Shown: positions 1 to 10,864, counted from the first letter of the stretch. The stretch: 64,000 nt of DNA from JALZKA01 sp963786495 (GCA_963786495.1 CAWAZL010000002.1:1-64000), one strand, 5' to 3'. The notes: generated by a model from the sequence alone, not told the origin. Numbers and translations are program-made.

Positions 1-1383
1 AAGAATCGATCACGACCAAGTCGTAGGCCCTCGAAACCTTCTCGATGAAGTCGCGCGCCCGCTGCGATGCGAGCAGCTCGGCGGGCTGTCCGCGTGGATC
101 GCCTGCGGGAATCACGACGAGACTGCGCTGCGGGGGGGCATCCGCATTTCGTGACTCCTTCTTCGGCCCCGCCGCATTCGGCGTCAGAGCGCCCATCGCA
201 TTAATCGGGATCGTGTGCAAGATGTTCTTTGGCGAAGCGGTCCCTGCGAGGTACTCGGAGAACCCGGGCGTTTCGGGCAATCCGAGCCGTTTGGCGATCA
301 CCGAGCGACGCAGATCGGCGTCAACCAGCAGCGTCCGCTGCCCCGCCGCGGCAGACGCCGCCGCCAGCGAGGCCGCGACCGTGGACTTGCCTTCCTGGGG
401 CAAGCCGCTCGTCACGAGGACCACCCGCGGAGGCTGATCGGGATTGAGCGCCACGAGATTGGAGCGAAGAATCCGGAAAGACTCGATGTCCGCCGGGGAC
501 ACGAGGCCCGATCCGTTTCTTGAGCGAGCCGCGCCGGTCGACCCCATCGCAGTCTTTCCCACCCTGCCCAGAACCGGCAGGCCAAACTCCAGATGGGCGT
601 CGGAAGTTGTGCGTATGCGTCGGTCGAAGAAGAATCCTCGAGCGAAGGCGACGAGCAGGCCGATCGCTAGCCCCACCACGAGGCCGAGCACCGTGTTGCG
701 TGCCGTCTGAGGCGATGAAGGGCCGCCAGCGACCTCGCCCGTACGCCCTACTTCCGCGGCGCGGACGACGCCCTCGTCTACCAAGCTCTTGAGTCGACTC
801 ACCTCACCAAGCTGATTGCGTGGAATTGAAGACGGAGAGGTTGAGGTTCCCGTTGTCGTCCGTGAGCCTGCCCTTCGCGATCGGCTGGAGCTCCTCGACG
901 GAGGTGTCCAGGATCTCCTTGAGCTGGCTGTTCTCGTCTCCGATCCAGACATCGGCGTATGCGTTGACGAGATCGGCGGCGAACTCCGCTTCGTCCCAAC
1001 TCGCGGTGATCTGCACGAAGAACGTCTGTGCGCCCACATTCGTGGTGATCGCGTTTCTGAGACTCTCTGGAGAGATGTCTGTCTTGAGCACCTTCGCGAC
1101 CTTCCGCGCAGTATCGATCGACCTCAGCTCCTCTGACTCGGCTGAGGCCTTCACGACCGGATTGGTGCCGGCTGGGAGCTCCATCGCGGTCTTAATGCCC
1201 GCGTCGCGCGCGATGTCGTTGAACTGAATCGCCGCTTCGGACTCATAAGCCGGCGTCTGTCCCGTAGAGAGTGCGAATGCCGCGCCGCCGAACGCGAGGG
1301 TCACCGCAACGATGACGGGGACCTGTCGACGGAGAAGCGCGAGGTAATCGCGCAGGGAGCTGTAACGCGGTCTTGTCGGACAT
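1..1383 (-). CDS. Wzz/tyrosine-kinase (CpsC-CpsD type) polysaccharide copolymerase, partial and frameshifted
   Basis: Chain-length regulator fused to a bacterial tyrosine kinase (BY-kinase), acting at the membrane in capsule or exopolysaccharide export. The N-terminus reads RDYLALLRRQVPVIVAV followed by a first membrane helix and a Wzz periplasmic domain (to about 820). A second helix (LGLVVGLAIGLLVAF) follows, then an intracellular kinase with Walker A SGLPQEGKSTVA (near 390-425) and Walker A' LLVDADLRR. The 3' part runs off the window. The ATG at 1383 needs one base removed from an 'acc' (about 1362) to enter the right frame, and another shift lies near 820-835. Both look like sequencing indels. 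Upstream on the same strand is the O-antigen ligase gene, which supports a polysaccharide role. Whether it carries a C-terminal Tyr cluster cannot be seen. Confidence 0.85.
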
Positions 1384-1483
1384 AAGTGCTCGCTCGTTGA
1401 CCTGCACGCGGTTCCTGCGTCCGCGTTAGAGCCGTCTAGAACGGTCGATCAGTCTTGCACACACCCCTTATGCGGCAAGGCGT

Positions 1484-3441
1484 TCAGCCCTCTGGTGCGT
1501 ACAGGTCAATTCCCGCTGCCTGAATGCGCGTTGCAAGCTCTGCCACCTCCGGTTGGAGGAGCAGGCTGGACCGAGGGCTGAGCTCAACCGCGTCACGGAG
1601 TGCCTCCGCCGCAGCCTCAAGTTCGCCTGCCGCCCCATTCGCGATCGCGAGCAAGATCCGATGGCGAACCTCCTCGGGCTCGGCGTCAACAGCCGACTGA
1701 GCCTCTGAAATCGCCTCGTCCGACCTGCCCGCCTCCAGCTGCGCTACAGCCAGGGCGTTCATGGCCGTCGCCGACCACGGGGCCGCATCGAGCGCAGTCC
1801 TCGCCGCGTCCAGGGCGCCTTCGGGGTCGCCAAGCTCGAGCTGCCGCGAGGACTCGCGAACCTGCTCGACCGCGACCGCGCCCGGGATCTGGATAGCCCC
1901 AGCCAGGAACGCCGCCAGCGCCGCACCCACGCGAAGCTTTGACGAGATGCGTGATGAGGATCTCCCGCCCTGCTTCGATGTTTTCATCGGGACGGAGGCT
2001 GCAGCCCCTAGGAGGCCGGCACAAACCAGCCCGAGCACCGCGACAGCGGCTACCTCCCACGTCCAATCGATCGCGCTGGAAACCGCGATCACCCCAAGGA
2101 CCGCGGCCGGACCTACGGCCCACCCGTTCCCGGCGGTCTTGACTCCGCGAAGCGCCACCAGGATAAGCCCGATCCACATAACGGCGAAGAGCAAAAGTCC
2201 GACTACCCCAAGCTCGGCGAGGGATTCGAGCCAAGCGGAGTGCGCATCGTCAACGAGCTCCGGTCCCGAACCCTCGCTCGCCCAGCGGTACACGAACGAG
2301 CCGGGGCCTTCGCCGGCTATAGGGTGATCTGCGAACCCTTCCAGCGCCTGCTCCCAGATCTCAGACCGGTTTCCCCCAAGCTCGTCCAGCCTTCCAGCGG
2401 GGTCCGTCTCTTCAATTGACGCCGTATCGCTTCCTCGGCCAAAGCCTGTAGAGACCGCGAGCATGGCGACCCCTGTCAAGCCGACACACACGATGCCAAC
2501 CGCCAACAGGCGCGCGCGGCTCGACGCGCCATCCCTGGTTGAACCCGGTCGGAGGCGTTCTACGCGGGATCGCGATGAGTAGAGCCAGCATGCCCCACTC
2601 GCGATCATGATCGCCAAACCGACCGTCAGCCCGCCTTCGCCTCCGGTCCCATTGGCAATCCCCTCCTCGGAGCGGATTGCCACGATCGCGAAGGCCGAGG
2701 CAGCTGCAGCGACCGCAGCGTTGAGCGCGAACATGCGGCGCCTGCGAGTTAGCCACACTGCGACCGCGATCCCGGCAAGGCATGCGAGGACGGCGCCCCG
2801 TGAGTAGGTGAGATAGATGACGCAGGCGGCGATCGGGACCAGGGCGAGCGCCACAGATCTCTCGGTTCGCCGAGTGTCCGCACTCACTGCAAGCGCGAAC
2901 GCCGTCGTCGCGGCGGCCCAAGCGCCGAGCGCGTTCCAGTAACCGATGGGATCGAACAACCGAGGCGTTTCAAGTGACGTCCCCTCAATTGAAATCGAAG
3001 CGAGATCGGGTGCCAGCCGGCCAGCAAGGGCGTATAACACACGACTCCTGCCACCGCAAGCGCACCCCGCGACGCGTTGATCCAAGACCGGGGGCCTAGG
3101 CTCAAGCTCGCCAGCGCGAACACCGCGAGGTAGCCCGCCGTCCTCGCTGCATCTGAGAGCGCGCGGTCGACGCTAGGTCCCCAGAACGCGCCGATGAGCT
3201 GCCAGCAGCAGAGCCCGCCGAGTCCAGCGATGACCAGCGTCAAGCCTCGAACGGGGACTGACCTGGGAACGACTCCGAACACGATCAGGCCAAGCAGCAC
3301 CCAGCTCACAACCAGGAACCACTGCTGGCGTACTGCGAGATCGAGACCCCCGTCGGCGAAAGCGAGGACGCCGAGCAACCCCGCCGGGATCAGAAGAGAT
3401 GCAAGGCTGCGCGGGCTGAGGGCCCCTCGGCGGTTCGTCAC
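1484..3441 (-). CDS. O-antigen ligase/polymerase family membrane protein with C-terminal TPR region, frameshifted
   Basis: Wzy/WaaL-like membrane protein predicted to ligate or polymerise lipid-linked glycan repeats. The N-terminal half (3441 to about 3045, GTG start) has several hydrophobic helices, for example SLASLLIPAGLLGVLAFADG. The second half continues in another frame from about 3045 with more helices and the Wzy_C-like stretch GFADHPIAGEGPGSFVYRW. The last 150 residues or so are alanine-rich and TPR-like (LDAARTALDAAPWSATAMNA), common in Gram-positive members. One single-base shift near 3035-3060 joins the halves. It lies directly upstream of the Wzz/kinase gene on the same strand. 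Ligase and polymerase cannot be told apart from sequence alone. Confidence 0.8.
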
Positions 3442-3555
3442 AAGCTTTGAGCCGAGGTTAAACAGATGCGAATTCTCAAGTACCGGCTACATCCGTCCGA
3501 TCTACGGGTATAGTTCCGACATCGCAAAGGAGCGGCGGCCCGTTCTGTCGAAACA

Positions 3556-3945
3556 ATGCACATGGCTCAGGGAATGACACTCAACAGGACCCGCGTTTCT
3601 ATTGTCGCGCTCGTCGCGCTGCTGGGCGCGTTTCTGGCGACGGCCGCATTCGGGACTAGCCCCGCGTCCGCCCAGCTTCCTGCTATCTGCGACGACTATC
3701 CCAACCTTGACATCTGCATCGGGCCGACGGACGAAGCCGAGGACAACGGCGATCAGGGCCCAGGCGTCGATGGAGGCAAAAGCCCCAGCGCCGACAACGG
3801 TGATGGCAGTGGAACTCTCCCGTTCACGGGATACCCCCTAACGAGCCTGATCCTCCTTCTTGTGCTTCTCCTGATCACGGGCCTTGTGATCCGCTCGTAC
3901 ATTGCGGTCCGCGAGCGACTCCGCGACGGCCCAACGTCGAGCTAG
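3556..3945 (+). CDS. Small secreted protein with LPFTG-type C-terminal anchor
   Basis: Protein of about 129 residues. It has an N-terminal signal peptide (VSIVALVALLGAFLATAAFG, likely cleaved after SPASA), a short acidic Asp/Gly-rich middle, then LPFTG, a hydrophobic stretch (LTSLILLLVLLLITGLVI) and a basic tail (RSYIAVRERLRDG). That order matches the LPXTG sorting signal recognised by sortases. The mature part between signal and anchor is only about 50 residues and has no recognisable domain. ATGs at 3556, 3562 and 3574 are all possible starts and none has a well-placed ribosome binding site. It is followed by the priming sugar transferase, so it may belong to the exopolysaccharide locus. 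No sortase gene is seen in the window. Confidence 0.65.
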   Translation: MHMAQGMTLNRTRVSIVALVALLGAFLATAAFGTSPASAQLPAICDDYPNLDICIGPTDEAEDNGDQGPGVDGGKSPSADNGDGSGTLPFTGYPLTSLILLLVLLLITGLVIRSYIAVRERLRDGPTSS

Positions 3946-4072
3946 CGACTCAGGTCTAGGCCACGGTTCGGTGCGTGTGCGCCGGCAGTTGTCGGTTGAC
4001 GCGCGCGGGTGGCTGATTTACCCTTTGGCTCGCTGGCCAAACTACAGGCAGGCTGGCACGAGTGGGGAAACC

Positions 4073-5575
4073 GTGGAGAGACTTAGCCCAAACAAACCCA
4101 TAGCTGGGCTTCCGAGCGAGCCTGCCAGCAGCCATGTGCGCGATATGGACGGCCCACCGGAGATTCGTGACGAGGTGCCCGTCCCCCAAGCGAACAGTTA
4201 CCCAGTTTCCGGAGCAGTGCGTCGGCGTCAGACGACCTTTCGCCGTTTCCTTGGCATTGCGGACGCACTTTCGATCACCGTTGCGCTGTACCTAAGCGCA
4301 GTGGTGGTCGGTAACGACACCCTCACCGCTGCAGCTCTGGGCGTGCCTCTCCTTTTTGTGTTCGTCGCCAAGTTGATGGGGCTCTACGATCGCGACGCGG
4401 AACTCCTCCACAAGACAACGCTCGACGAGGTTCCCAAGCTCTTGAGCCTCTCGACATCGGCTGCGCTGGCACTCTGGCTCGCCGATGGATTGCTTGTGAA
4501 CGGCGTCATCGGGAGGGATCAGGTGGTCGTCTCATTGGTGGCACTCTTCGTCTGTCTGATCGTCACGCGATCGAGCGCGCGAGCGATTGCGATTCGAATG
4601 ACCCCCGCTGAACGCTGCCTCTTCATTGGACACTCATCTGCGGCCGAGGAGTTCCGGGAGAAGCTGGCGGGCAGCCATGCGGTTAGAGCCGATGTCGTGG
4701 GCTGGCTCCCAATAGGGCGTCGCGGGGACGAAGGCGACTTGGGACCGCTCGTCCTGGCTGAACGAATTCGGTCCTTGGTGACGGAGCGGGACGTTCATCG
4801 AATCGTGCTCGGGCCGGGCGCAAGCGAGGATGAACTTCTCGACGCGGTACGCCGGGTCAAGGCCAATGGCGTCAAGGTCAGCGTGCTGCCCAACGTCGCC
4901 CGCCTCGTCAACGCGTCCGTGGAGCTCGATCGGCTCAACGGCATCACCCTTCTCGGGCTGCGACGATTCGAGATTACCTTCTCCTCCCGCTTCATTAAGA
5001 GGGCATTCGACCTCGCCGGTTCGGCCGTGAGCCTCGTGATCCTCTCTCCGGTCCTCCTAGCCACTGCGATCGCGATCCGGCTCGACTCGTCTGGCCCCGT
5101 GCTGTTCCGTCAGGTTCGGGCGGGCCGACATGGCGAACCCTTCGAAGTTGTGAAGTTCCGATCGATGATCGACGGCGCAGAGGAGCAAAAGGAAGAGCTC
5201 CGACACCTCAATGAATCCGATGGGTTCTTCAAGATTGCACAGGACCCTCGTATAACCCGCGTGGGCCGGGTGATACGCCGGTTCCACATCGACGAGCTCC
5301 CTCAGCTACTGAACGTAATGCGCGGCGAAATGAGCCTGGTGGGCCCGAGACCGCTCGTTCTCGAGGAGGACAAACGGATCGAAGGCTGGCACCGCCGCCG
5401 ACTCGATATCCGGCCTGGGATGACTGGCCCGTGGCAGGTTCTAGGCTCATCGCGTATCTCGTTCGACGAGATGGTGAAGCTGGACTATCAGTACGTCGCC
5501 GACTGGTCGCTGTGGAACGACGTCCGGATCCTTCTTCTTACGCTCGGCCACGTGGTGCGGCGCCGCGGGCAGTAA
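4073..5575 (+). CDS. Exopolysaccharide polyprenyl glycosylphosphotransferase (priming sugar transferase)
   Basis: Initiating enzyme that moves a sugar-1-phosphate from a nucleotide sugar to undecaprenyl phosphate at the membrane. The roughly 500 residues hold four or so N-terminal helices, a CoA-binding-like middle domain (CLFIGHSSAAEEFREKLAG), another helix (AVSLVILSPVLLATAIAI, about residue 315) and a C-terminal Bac_transf domain. That domain has the family motifs GPVLFRQVRAGRHGEPFEVVK, KFRSMI, RRFHIDELPQLLNV and SLVGPRPL. The GTG at 4073 is preferred because GGGGAAA lies about 7 bases upstream. The open frame extends further 5', and an ATG at 4145 is an alternative. It reads intact, unlike many neighbours. 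Confidence 0.9.
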   Translation: MERLSPNKPIAGLPSEPASSHVRDMDGPPEIRDEVPVPQANSYPVSGAVRRRQTTFRRFLGIADALSITVALYLSAVVVGNDTLTAAALGVPLLFVFVAKLMGLYDRDAELLHKTTLDEVPKLLSLSTSAALALWLADGLLVNGVIGRDQVVVSLVALFVCLIVTRSSARAIAIRMTPAERCLFIGHSSAAEEFREKLAGSHAVRADVVGWLPIGRRGDEGDLGPLVLAERIRSLVTERDVHRIVLGPGASEDELLDAVRRVKANGVKVSVLPNVARLVNASVELDRLNGITLLGLRRFEITFSSRFIKRAFDLAGSAVSLVILSPVLLATAIAIRLDSSGPVLFRQVRAGRHGEPFEVVKFRSMIDGAEEQKEELRHLNESDGFFKIAQDPRITRVGRVIRRFHIDELPQLLNVMRGEMSLVGPRPLVLEEDKRIEGWHRRRLDIRPGMTGPWQVLGSSRISFDEMVKLDYQYVADWSLWNDVRILLLTLGHVVRRRGQ

Positions 5576-5578
5576 GCG

Positions 5579-7202
5579 CTACATCTGCTCCGGAGCGCTG
5601 ACGCCGAGGAGGTCTAGGCTCTGCGAGATCACCTTGCGCGCCGCCTGGCAAACGCCAAGCCGTGCCGCCTCCAGCCCGTCTATTCCGCTCTCCTCGTCGG
5701 CGCCGACGACGCGACAATCGCGGTAGAACGCATGAAAGTCTGCCGCGACCGAGGTCGCATACGCGCAAAGCCGGTGCGGAGCGCGCCTCTCAGCAGCGAC
5801 CTCCACTTCTGCTGGAAACTCGAGTAGACGCCGGATGAGCTCGCGCTCGGCAGGCTCGCAAGGCGCGGGTGAATCGCCGACCGCATGCTTGTCCGCATTG
5901 CGGGTGATCCCTGCGATCCGGGCATGGGCGTACTGCACGTAAAAGACGGGGTTCTCCTGCGACTGCGTGCGCGCAAGCTCAAGATCGAGGTCGATAACTG
6001 TGTCATGGCTCCGCTGGAGCAGGAAGAAGCGCGCTGCGTCCCGGCCGATGTCGTCGATCAGCTCGTCGAGGGTGACGAAGTCGCCCTTGCGCTTGGACAT
6101 GCGCGAACGCTCGCCGCGCTCGACGATGTTCACGAACTGCATGATCGGCGCCTCGTAGCGGTCGGGGTCCCCGCTCAGAGATTCCGACCGCCGCCTTCAT
6201 CCGCTGCACATATCCGTGATGGTCGGCCCCCAAAGGGACGATCATCTGCTCGGCGCCGCGAGCGAGCTTGTCGCGGTGATACGCAATGTCTTTGGCGAAG
6301 TAGGTCGGCTCGCCGTCTGACCGGATCAGCACCCGGTCCTTGTCGTCGTCCCAAGTCGGTGGTGCGAAGCCACAGGGCGCCATCCGACTCGTAAGTGTGG
6401 TCCGAGCGCGCGCAGTTCCTCGAGGGTCTCCTCCAGGGCGCCACGTCCGAGCAGCTCGCGCTCCGACGACCAGGTATCGAAATGGACGCCAAAGCGTTCC
6501 AGGGTGTCTTCGATGCGCTGACGCATCGCCTCGGTGCCTTGTGTCGCAAGGGCTCTCGAGATCGTCGGGGGACAAGCCTGCCGTTTTCGTCATTGCTCGC
6601 GCGAGCTCGAGCACGTAGTCGCCCGTGTACCCGCCCTCGGCCGGCTCCTCGCCTTTCATCCGAGCGGAGATCGATGCGGCAAAGCCTCGATCTGGGTGCC
6701 GGCGTCGTTCAGGTAGTACTCGCGCGAGACCTCATGCCCGGCCCTCTCCAGAACCCGCGCCAGCGAATCTCCGAACGCGGCTCCGCGACCTCCGGCGGCG
6801 GTCAGCGGACCCGTGGGGTTCGCCGAGACGAACTCGAGCAGCATCTGCGGGAGCGACTCTCCATCGACTGACGGGTCGGTGCCGACTCGCGAGAATTGCC
6901 TCCACGCCTCGCCGGTGCCATCCGTCGGTCATGAAGAGGTTCAGGAAGCCAGGGCCAGCGATCTCAAGCTTCTCGAGGTCAGGTCCGACCTCGTTGCGGA
7001 TGAGATCCCCTAGCCGCTCGGCGATCTCGCGAGGTGGCTCGCCGGCTACAGGCGCAAGCAGCATCGCTGCATTGGTCGAGTAGTCGCCCATGTCGCTGCG
7101 CTTCGGGCGCTCGAGAGCGGGCTCACCCGAAGACCCGGAATGAAGCGTCGACGCTGCGGCGCTAACGCCTTCGCGCAGGACTGAAACCGGATCGGACGCC
7201 AT
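5579..7202 (-). CDS. argS: Arginyl-tRNA synthetase, frameshifted, with unusual HIGH motif
   Basis: Class I aminoacyl-tRNA synthetase that charges tRNA-Arg. The N-terminal Arg_tRNA_synt_N domain begins at ATG 7202 (MASDPVSVLREGV). The catalytic core contains EFVSANPTGPL and DAGTQIEAL. The KMSKS loop reads RMSKRKGDFVTLDEL (near 6100), followed by a DALR-type anticodon-binding domain ending at 5579. In most ArgRS, GPL is followed by HVGHGRG, but here the sequence is GPLTAAGGRGAAFGD, so both histidines of HIGH are missing, in an unbroken frame. At least three one-base shifts lie between about 6150 and 6900. The gene is divergent from the epimerase gene with a 38-base gap. Confidence 0.9.
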
Positions 7203-7240
7203 GGCTCGCGAGTCTACGTTGGGGGATAGGCTCCCAGACG

Positions 7241-8190
7241 ATGCGATCTCTCGTGACGGGCGGGGCGGGGTTCATTGGCTCCAACCTCGTCGATGCACTC
7301 GTGGCCCGAGGCGACAACGTCGTCGTCCTCGATGATCTGTCATCGGGCAAGACCGCGAACCTCGCGCGTGCCCTGAAGGCAGGGGCAACACTGATCGAGG
7401 GGGACGTCGCCGATCAGGATGCGGTGGCCGAGGTATTCCGGGCCGCCTCGCCGGACCTCGTGTTCCACCTCGCAGCACAAATCGATGTCAGGCGGTCAAT
7501 CAGCGACCCCGTGTTCGATCTTGGCCTGAACGTCGGTGGCACGATCAACCTTCTTGAGGCTTCGGTCCGGTCCGAGGTCTCAAAATTCGTCTTTTCGTCA
7601 ACCGGTGGTGCCATCTACGGTGAAGGCGAAGGCAGGGACTTGCCTCTCAACGAGGACGCGGACAGACGGCCTGATGCCCCCTATGGCCAGTCGAAGCTCG
7701 CAGCTGAGGGCTACCTGGACCTCTATGCGCGACTTCATGGGCTGAAGACCGCTGCGCTGCGCCTGGGCAACGTTTATGGACCACGGCAGGACCCTCACGG
7801 TGAGGCTGGCGTCGTCGCGATCTTCTGTGGAGCGCTGCTTGAAGGCGCTGTTCCGAAGGTTTTCGGAGACGGACTGCAGACCCGCGACTACATCTTCGTC
7901 GGCGACGTGGTGGACGCGTTCATCGCCGTTGCGGACTCTGAGGCTACCGGCGCCTTCAACATCGGCACTGGCCAAGAGGCAACAGTCTTGGACCTGGGCG
8001 AGGCGATCGCGGCTGCATACGGCGTGGATTTCGGCCCGGAGATGGCGGGCGCGAGAGCAGGCGAGGTGCAGCGAATCGCAATCTCACCCGCAGAAAGCGA
8101 CCTCCGAACTTGGCTGGCGTGCGAAAACCGACCTTCGAGGACGGGCTGCGGCGTACGGCGGAATGGGCTAAGGCAGAGCCTCCTGATTGA
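7241..8190 (+). CDS. NAD-dependent sugar epimerase/dehydratase (GalE-like)
   Basis: Extended short-chain dehydrogenase acting on nucleotide sugars, probably a UDP-glucose 4-epimerase type. The Rossmann motif TGGAGFIGSN lies at residues 6-15, followed by DDLSSGK, the FSSTGG strand, the YGQSK catalytic Tyr-Lys pair (about residue 147) and the substrate-loop RLGNVYGPRQ. The last 30 residues need two base corrections near 8100 and 8130. The restored ending reads TFEDGLRRTAEWAKAEPPD with a stop at 8190; without them the frame runs to 8197 with an unrelated tail. It lies close to the exopolysaccharide genes and could supply a sugar donor. The exact substrate cannot be read from sequence. Confidence 0.85.
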
Positions 8191-8288
8191 CGGGTAGCGC
8201 TGACCCCGCACGCGGTTGGCAGGGTGACTTTGACCGCTCGACCATGTTTAATGCCCATACCAACTTCTACGACGAGCGCGGAGGATTC

Positions 8289-8822
8289 ATGTTGAGCAGG
8301 CGGACAAAGTTCAGGGCAGGCATTGGCGTGAGCGTCGGTTGCGCAGGCCTGGCAATCGGATTGCTCGGCGCGCCGTCAGCAATGGCCGGCGGAGGCTGCG
8401 CCAACGGGGGCGCCGATATTGGCTCGCTCAGCAAGGGGCAGGCCCGCGACGCGATCGTCTGCGAGATAAACGCAATCCGCAACCCGAATGTGACTAAAAA
8501 CTCAGCCTTGCAGCGTGCAGCTCAAAAGCACTCGAAGGTGATGCGAAACAAGGACTGCTTCGAGCATGAATGCCCCGGCGAGGACGGCCTTGGCGAACGG
8601 GTGAAGGACGCCGGCTACGTCGCCGACGGAGATGCGTTCAAAGTCGGAGAATGCATCGCTTACGGCAGCACTTCCTTCTCGCCAGCTGATTTCGTTGACG
8701 CGTGGCTCGATGACGCAGCGCACCGAAAGGTGCTCAAGAAGAGCGCATACAACGACGTGGGCGTCGGCATCGACATCGCCGACGGCACCGCCCTGATCAC
8801 AGCAGATCTCGGCGCTCGGTAG
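8289..8822 (+). CDS. Secreted CAP (SCP/PR1) domain protein
   Basis: Extracellular protein of about 177 residues. A signal peptide (GIGVSVGCAGLAIGLLGAP, cleavage near SAMAGG) is followed by a CAP domain with ALQRAAQKHSKVMRNKDCFEHECPG, the GLGERVKDAGY strand, VGECIAYGS and VDAWLDDAAHRKVL, close to the canonical sequence with bound-water histidines. The ATG at 8289 has GGAGG five bases upstream, so it is preferred over the longer frame. Four or more cysteines suggest disulfides. Function of bacterial CAP proteins is largely unknown. It is the last plus-strand gene of the polysaccharide region. Confidence 0.85.
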   Translation: MLSRRTKFRAGIGVSVGCAGLAIGLLGAPSAMAGGGCANGGADIGSLSKGQARDAIVCEINAIRNPNVTKNSALQRAAQKHSKVMRNKDCFEHECPGEDGLGERVKDAGYVADGDAFKVGECIAYGSTSFSPADFVDAWLDDAAHRKVLKKSAYNDVGVGIDIADGTALITADLGAR

Positions 8823-8825
8823 TAC

Positions 8826-10099
8826 CTAGCGCTCGCCCTGCTCCCACGCCCGCGCGGAGCCGATCCGCTCGAGCGTGGTCGGATGCGTGCCGAAAAGCGC
8901 CGACGACCCAACCGGGCGGATCGACATCTGAGAGGTTCCGCTCCGCCAGCCGGACCTGAAGGTCCAGGAGCCCCTGCGGATCGTCGGTGATCCGTAGCGC
9001 GAACGCATCAGCGCTCGCTTCGACCTCCCGGGAGAGCTGATTCGCGGGGACGTTCACCACGAACGATGATCACCGCGATCGCAAGGAACAGTGCCGGCAC
9101 CGCGGCCGCGGACCCCGGCTCGGCGCCGGAGCGGCGCGACAGCGCACTCAGAGCTCCCGGACGAGCAACAGCCCCAGCGGCGTTACGAGCGCCGCGAACA
9201 GGATCCCCCGCGGGATGTCCGAGTGGGCGACGTGGCCTAGCTCATGCGCGACCACTGACTCCAGCTCGGGCTCCGTGGTCCCGTCGATCAATGTGTCGTA
9301 GAGCACGACCCGCTTCGTGGGCCCAATGCCCGCCACGTATGCGTTCAGCGCGGTGCTCTGGCGGCTCGCGTCGACGCGATAGACGTTCGCCCACGTCGAC
9401 GCCCGCCCTGTCGCCGAGCTCGACGACGTTCGCCCGAAGCTCGCTGGACTGTGGGAGCTCGTCGAAGTCGTTGAACCGGGGCGCAATCAGGATCGGAGCC
9501 AGAAGGCTCATTGCGGCGCCGTACCCGACGACGACGATCGACCCCGGTATCCACCACCGGCGAGGCGAGCGGCGGATCAGCGCGGAGAGAGCCGCGGCGC
9601 CGGCGCCGGCCACGAGCGCGCCGATCACGAGGCCCTTCGCCTGGTCGCCAAGCCATGGCCCGAGCGTCTGCGTGGATAACCCCACGTCCACGGATCGCTC
9701 GTGAGCGGCGAGCGTCATCGGGAAGGCGACGGCCTCCGCGATCACGACGACGACCACGCCCGCGGCCGCGGTGCCCAGCACGCTTCGCGACGACAGCCTC
9801 GCGAGCAGGTCGCGGCGCCACGTGGGCGGCCCACGGCGAGCGCGCCGATGACGAGGGCCTGCGCCGCCAGCCCGCCCACCAAGAGCAGGCGCTGCCCCTC
9901 GCGAAAGTCGGTTGCGCGCTCGATCTCCGCGGGGTCGAAGTAGTCGCTCGGCGACTACCGCTTCGGGCGGAATGCCCTCCTCGGACGGGGCGAGCAGCAG
10001 GACGGCTCCCTCGGCGACGACGATGAGCGCCGCGAAGCAAAGCCCCGCGCGCGCCGCCTGAGAGCCCGAGATCCGGCGACGGAGGCCCGAAATTGCCAT
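8826..10099 (-). CDS. M48-family membrane zinc metalloprotease, frameshifted
   Basis: Integral membrane protease of the HtpX/Ste24 type. The N-terminal half has several hydrophobic helices (GLCFAALIVVAEGAVLLLAP, GTAAAGVVVVVIAEAVAFP). The zinc site reads ESVVAHELGHVAHSD (HExxH, about 9225-9260). The third ligand glutamate is in SREVEASADAFAL (about 9020). The C-terminus ends THPTTLERIGSARAWEQGER, the usual 'HP...R' ending of this family. At least four one-base shifts (about 9100, 9400, 9850 and 9950) interrupt the frame. Expected length is about 420 residues, consistent with family members. It may take part in membrane protein quality control or prenyl-protein processing, which cannot be decided here. 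Confidence 0.8.
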
Positions 10100-10123
10100 C
10101 CGCTCCTACGATAGTCCGCTCTC

Positions 10124-10864
10124 GTGCGCATCGCGGTCATCTCCGACATCCACGCGAACCTGCCCGCCTTCGAGGCCGTCCTGGCCGAGATCGACCGGGA
10201 TCCGCCGGACGAGCTCTGGTGCCTCGGCGACGTCGTCGGCTACGGCGCGCAGCCGAACGAGTGCTCGCGCATCGTCGCCGAGCGGGCCGACCTCTGCCTG
10301 GCGGGGAACCACGACCTTGCGGCGCTCGACGCGCTGGACATCTCGTCCTTCTCGCCGGCTGCGGCTGAGGCCGCGATCTGGACTCGCGGCAAGCTCGACG
10401 ATGACTCCCGCACCTTCCTCGAGAGCCTCAAGGCCAGCGACGAGTCCCGCGATGTCGCGGTCTACCACGCCTCACCGCGAGACCCGGTCTGGGAGTACGT
10501 CCTTTGGCCCGATCAGGCGGGCGCGTGCATCGCTAAGCAGGCGACCCGCGTATCGATGGTCGGTCACTCCCACGTCGCCCTCTGCTTCCGCGCCGACGAC
10601 GACGGCGATGTGGACGCGACCCAGGGCGCCCAGGTCGCGGCAGGCACGACTCTCGACGTCGGAGACGGCGGCTGGCTCCTGAACCCGGGCAGCGTCGGCC
10701 AGCCGCGGGACGGCGACCCGCGGGCCGCCTGGCTCACCCTGGACACCGAGGCCTGGACCGCGGCCTATTCGCGCGTCGAATATCCGGTGGACAAAGCCGC
10801 CGAGTCGATCATCGAGGCGGGCCTTCCCGAGCACCTCGGGAAGCGCCTGGCGATCGGGCAATGA
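10124..10864 (+). CDS. Metallophosphoesterase (calcineurin-like, YfcE type)
   Basis: Soluble enzyme of 246 residues with the five metallophosphoesterase signature blocks: DIHAN (residues 8-12), GDVVGYG, GNHD (near residue 65), an H in VYHASPRD, and GHSHVALC. These would bind two divalent metals. The GTG at 10124 fits the first strand (VRIAVISDIH). Family members act on phosphodiesters or nucleotides, or are proteins of unknown substrate. The gene is divergent from the M48 protease with a 24-base gap, so its promoter must overlap that of the protease. Confidence 0.85.
   Translation: MRIAVISDIHANLPAFEAVLAEIDRDPPDELWCLGDVVGYGAQPNECSRIVAERADLCLAGNHDLAALDALDISSFSPAAAEAAIWTRGKLDDDSRTFLESLKASDESRDVAVYHASPRDPVWEYVLWPDQAGACIAKQATRVSMVGHSHVALCFRADDDGDVDATQGAQVAAGTTLDVGDGGWLLNPGSVGQPRDGDPRAAWLTLDTEAWTAAYSRVEYPVDKAAESIIEAGLPEHLGKRLAIGQ

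Noticed and set aside
6000..7202. argS as a true pseudogene
   Set aside because: Protein motifs remain readable across shifts and argS is essential; sequencing error is simpler.
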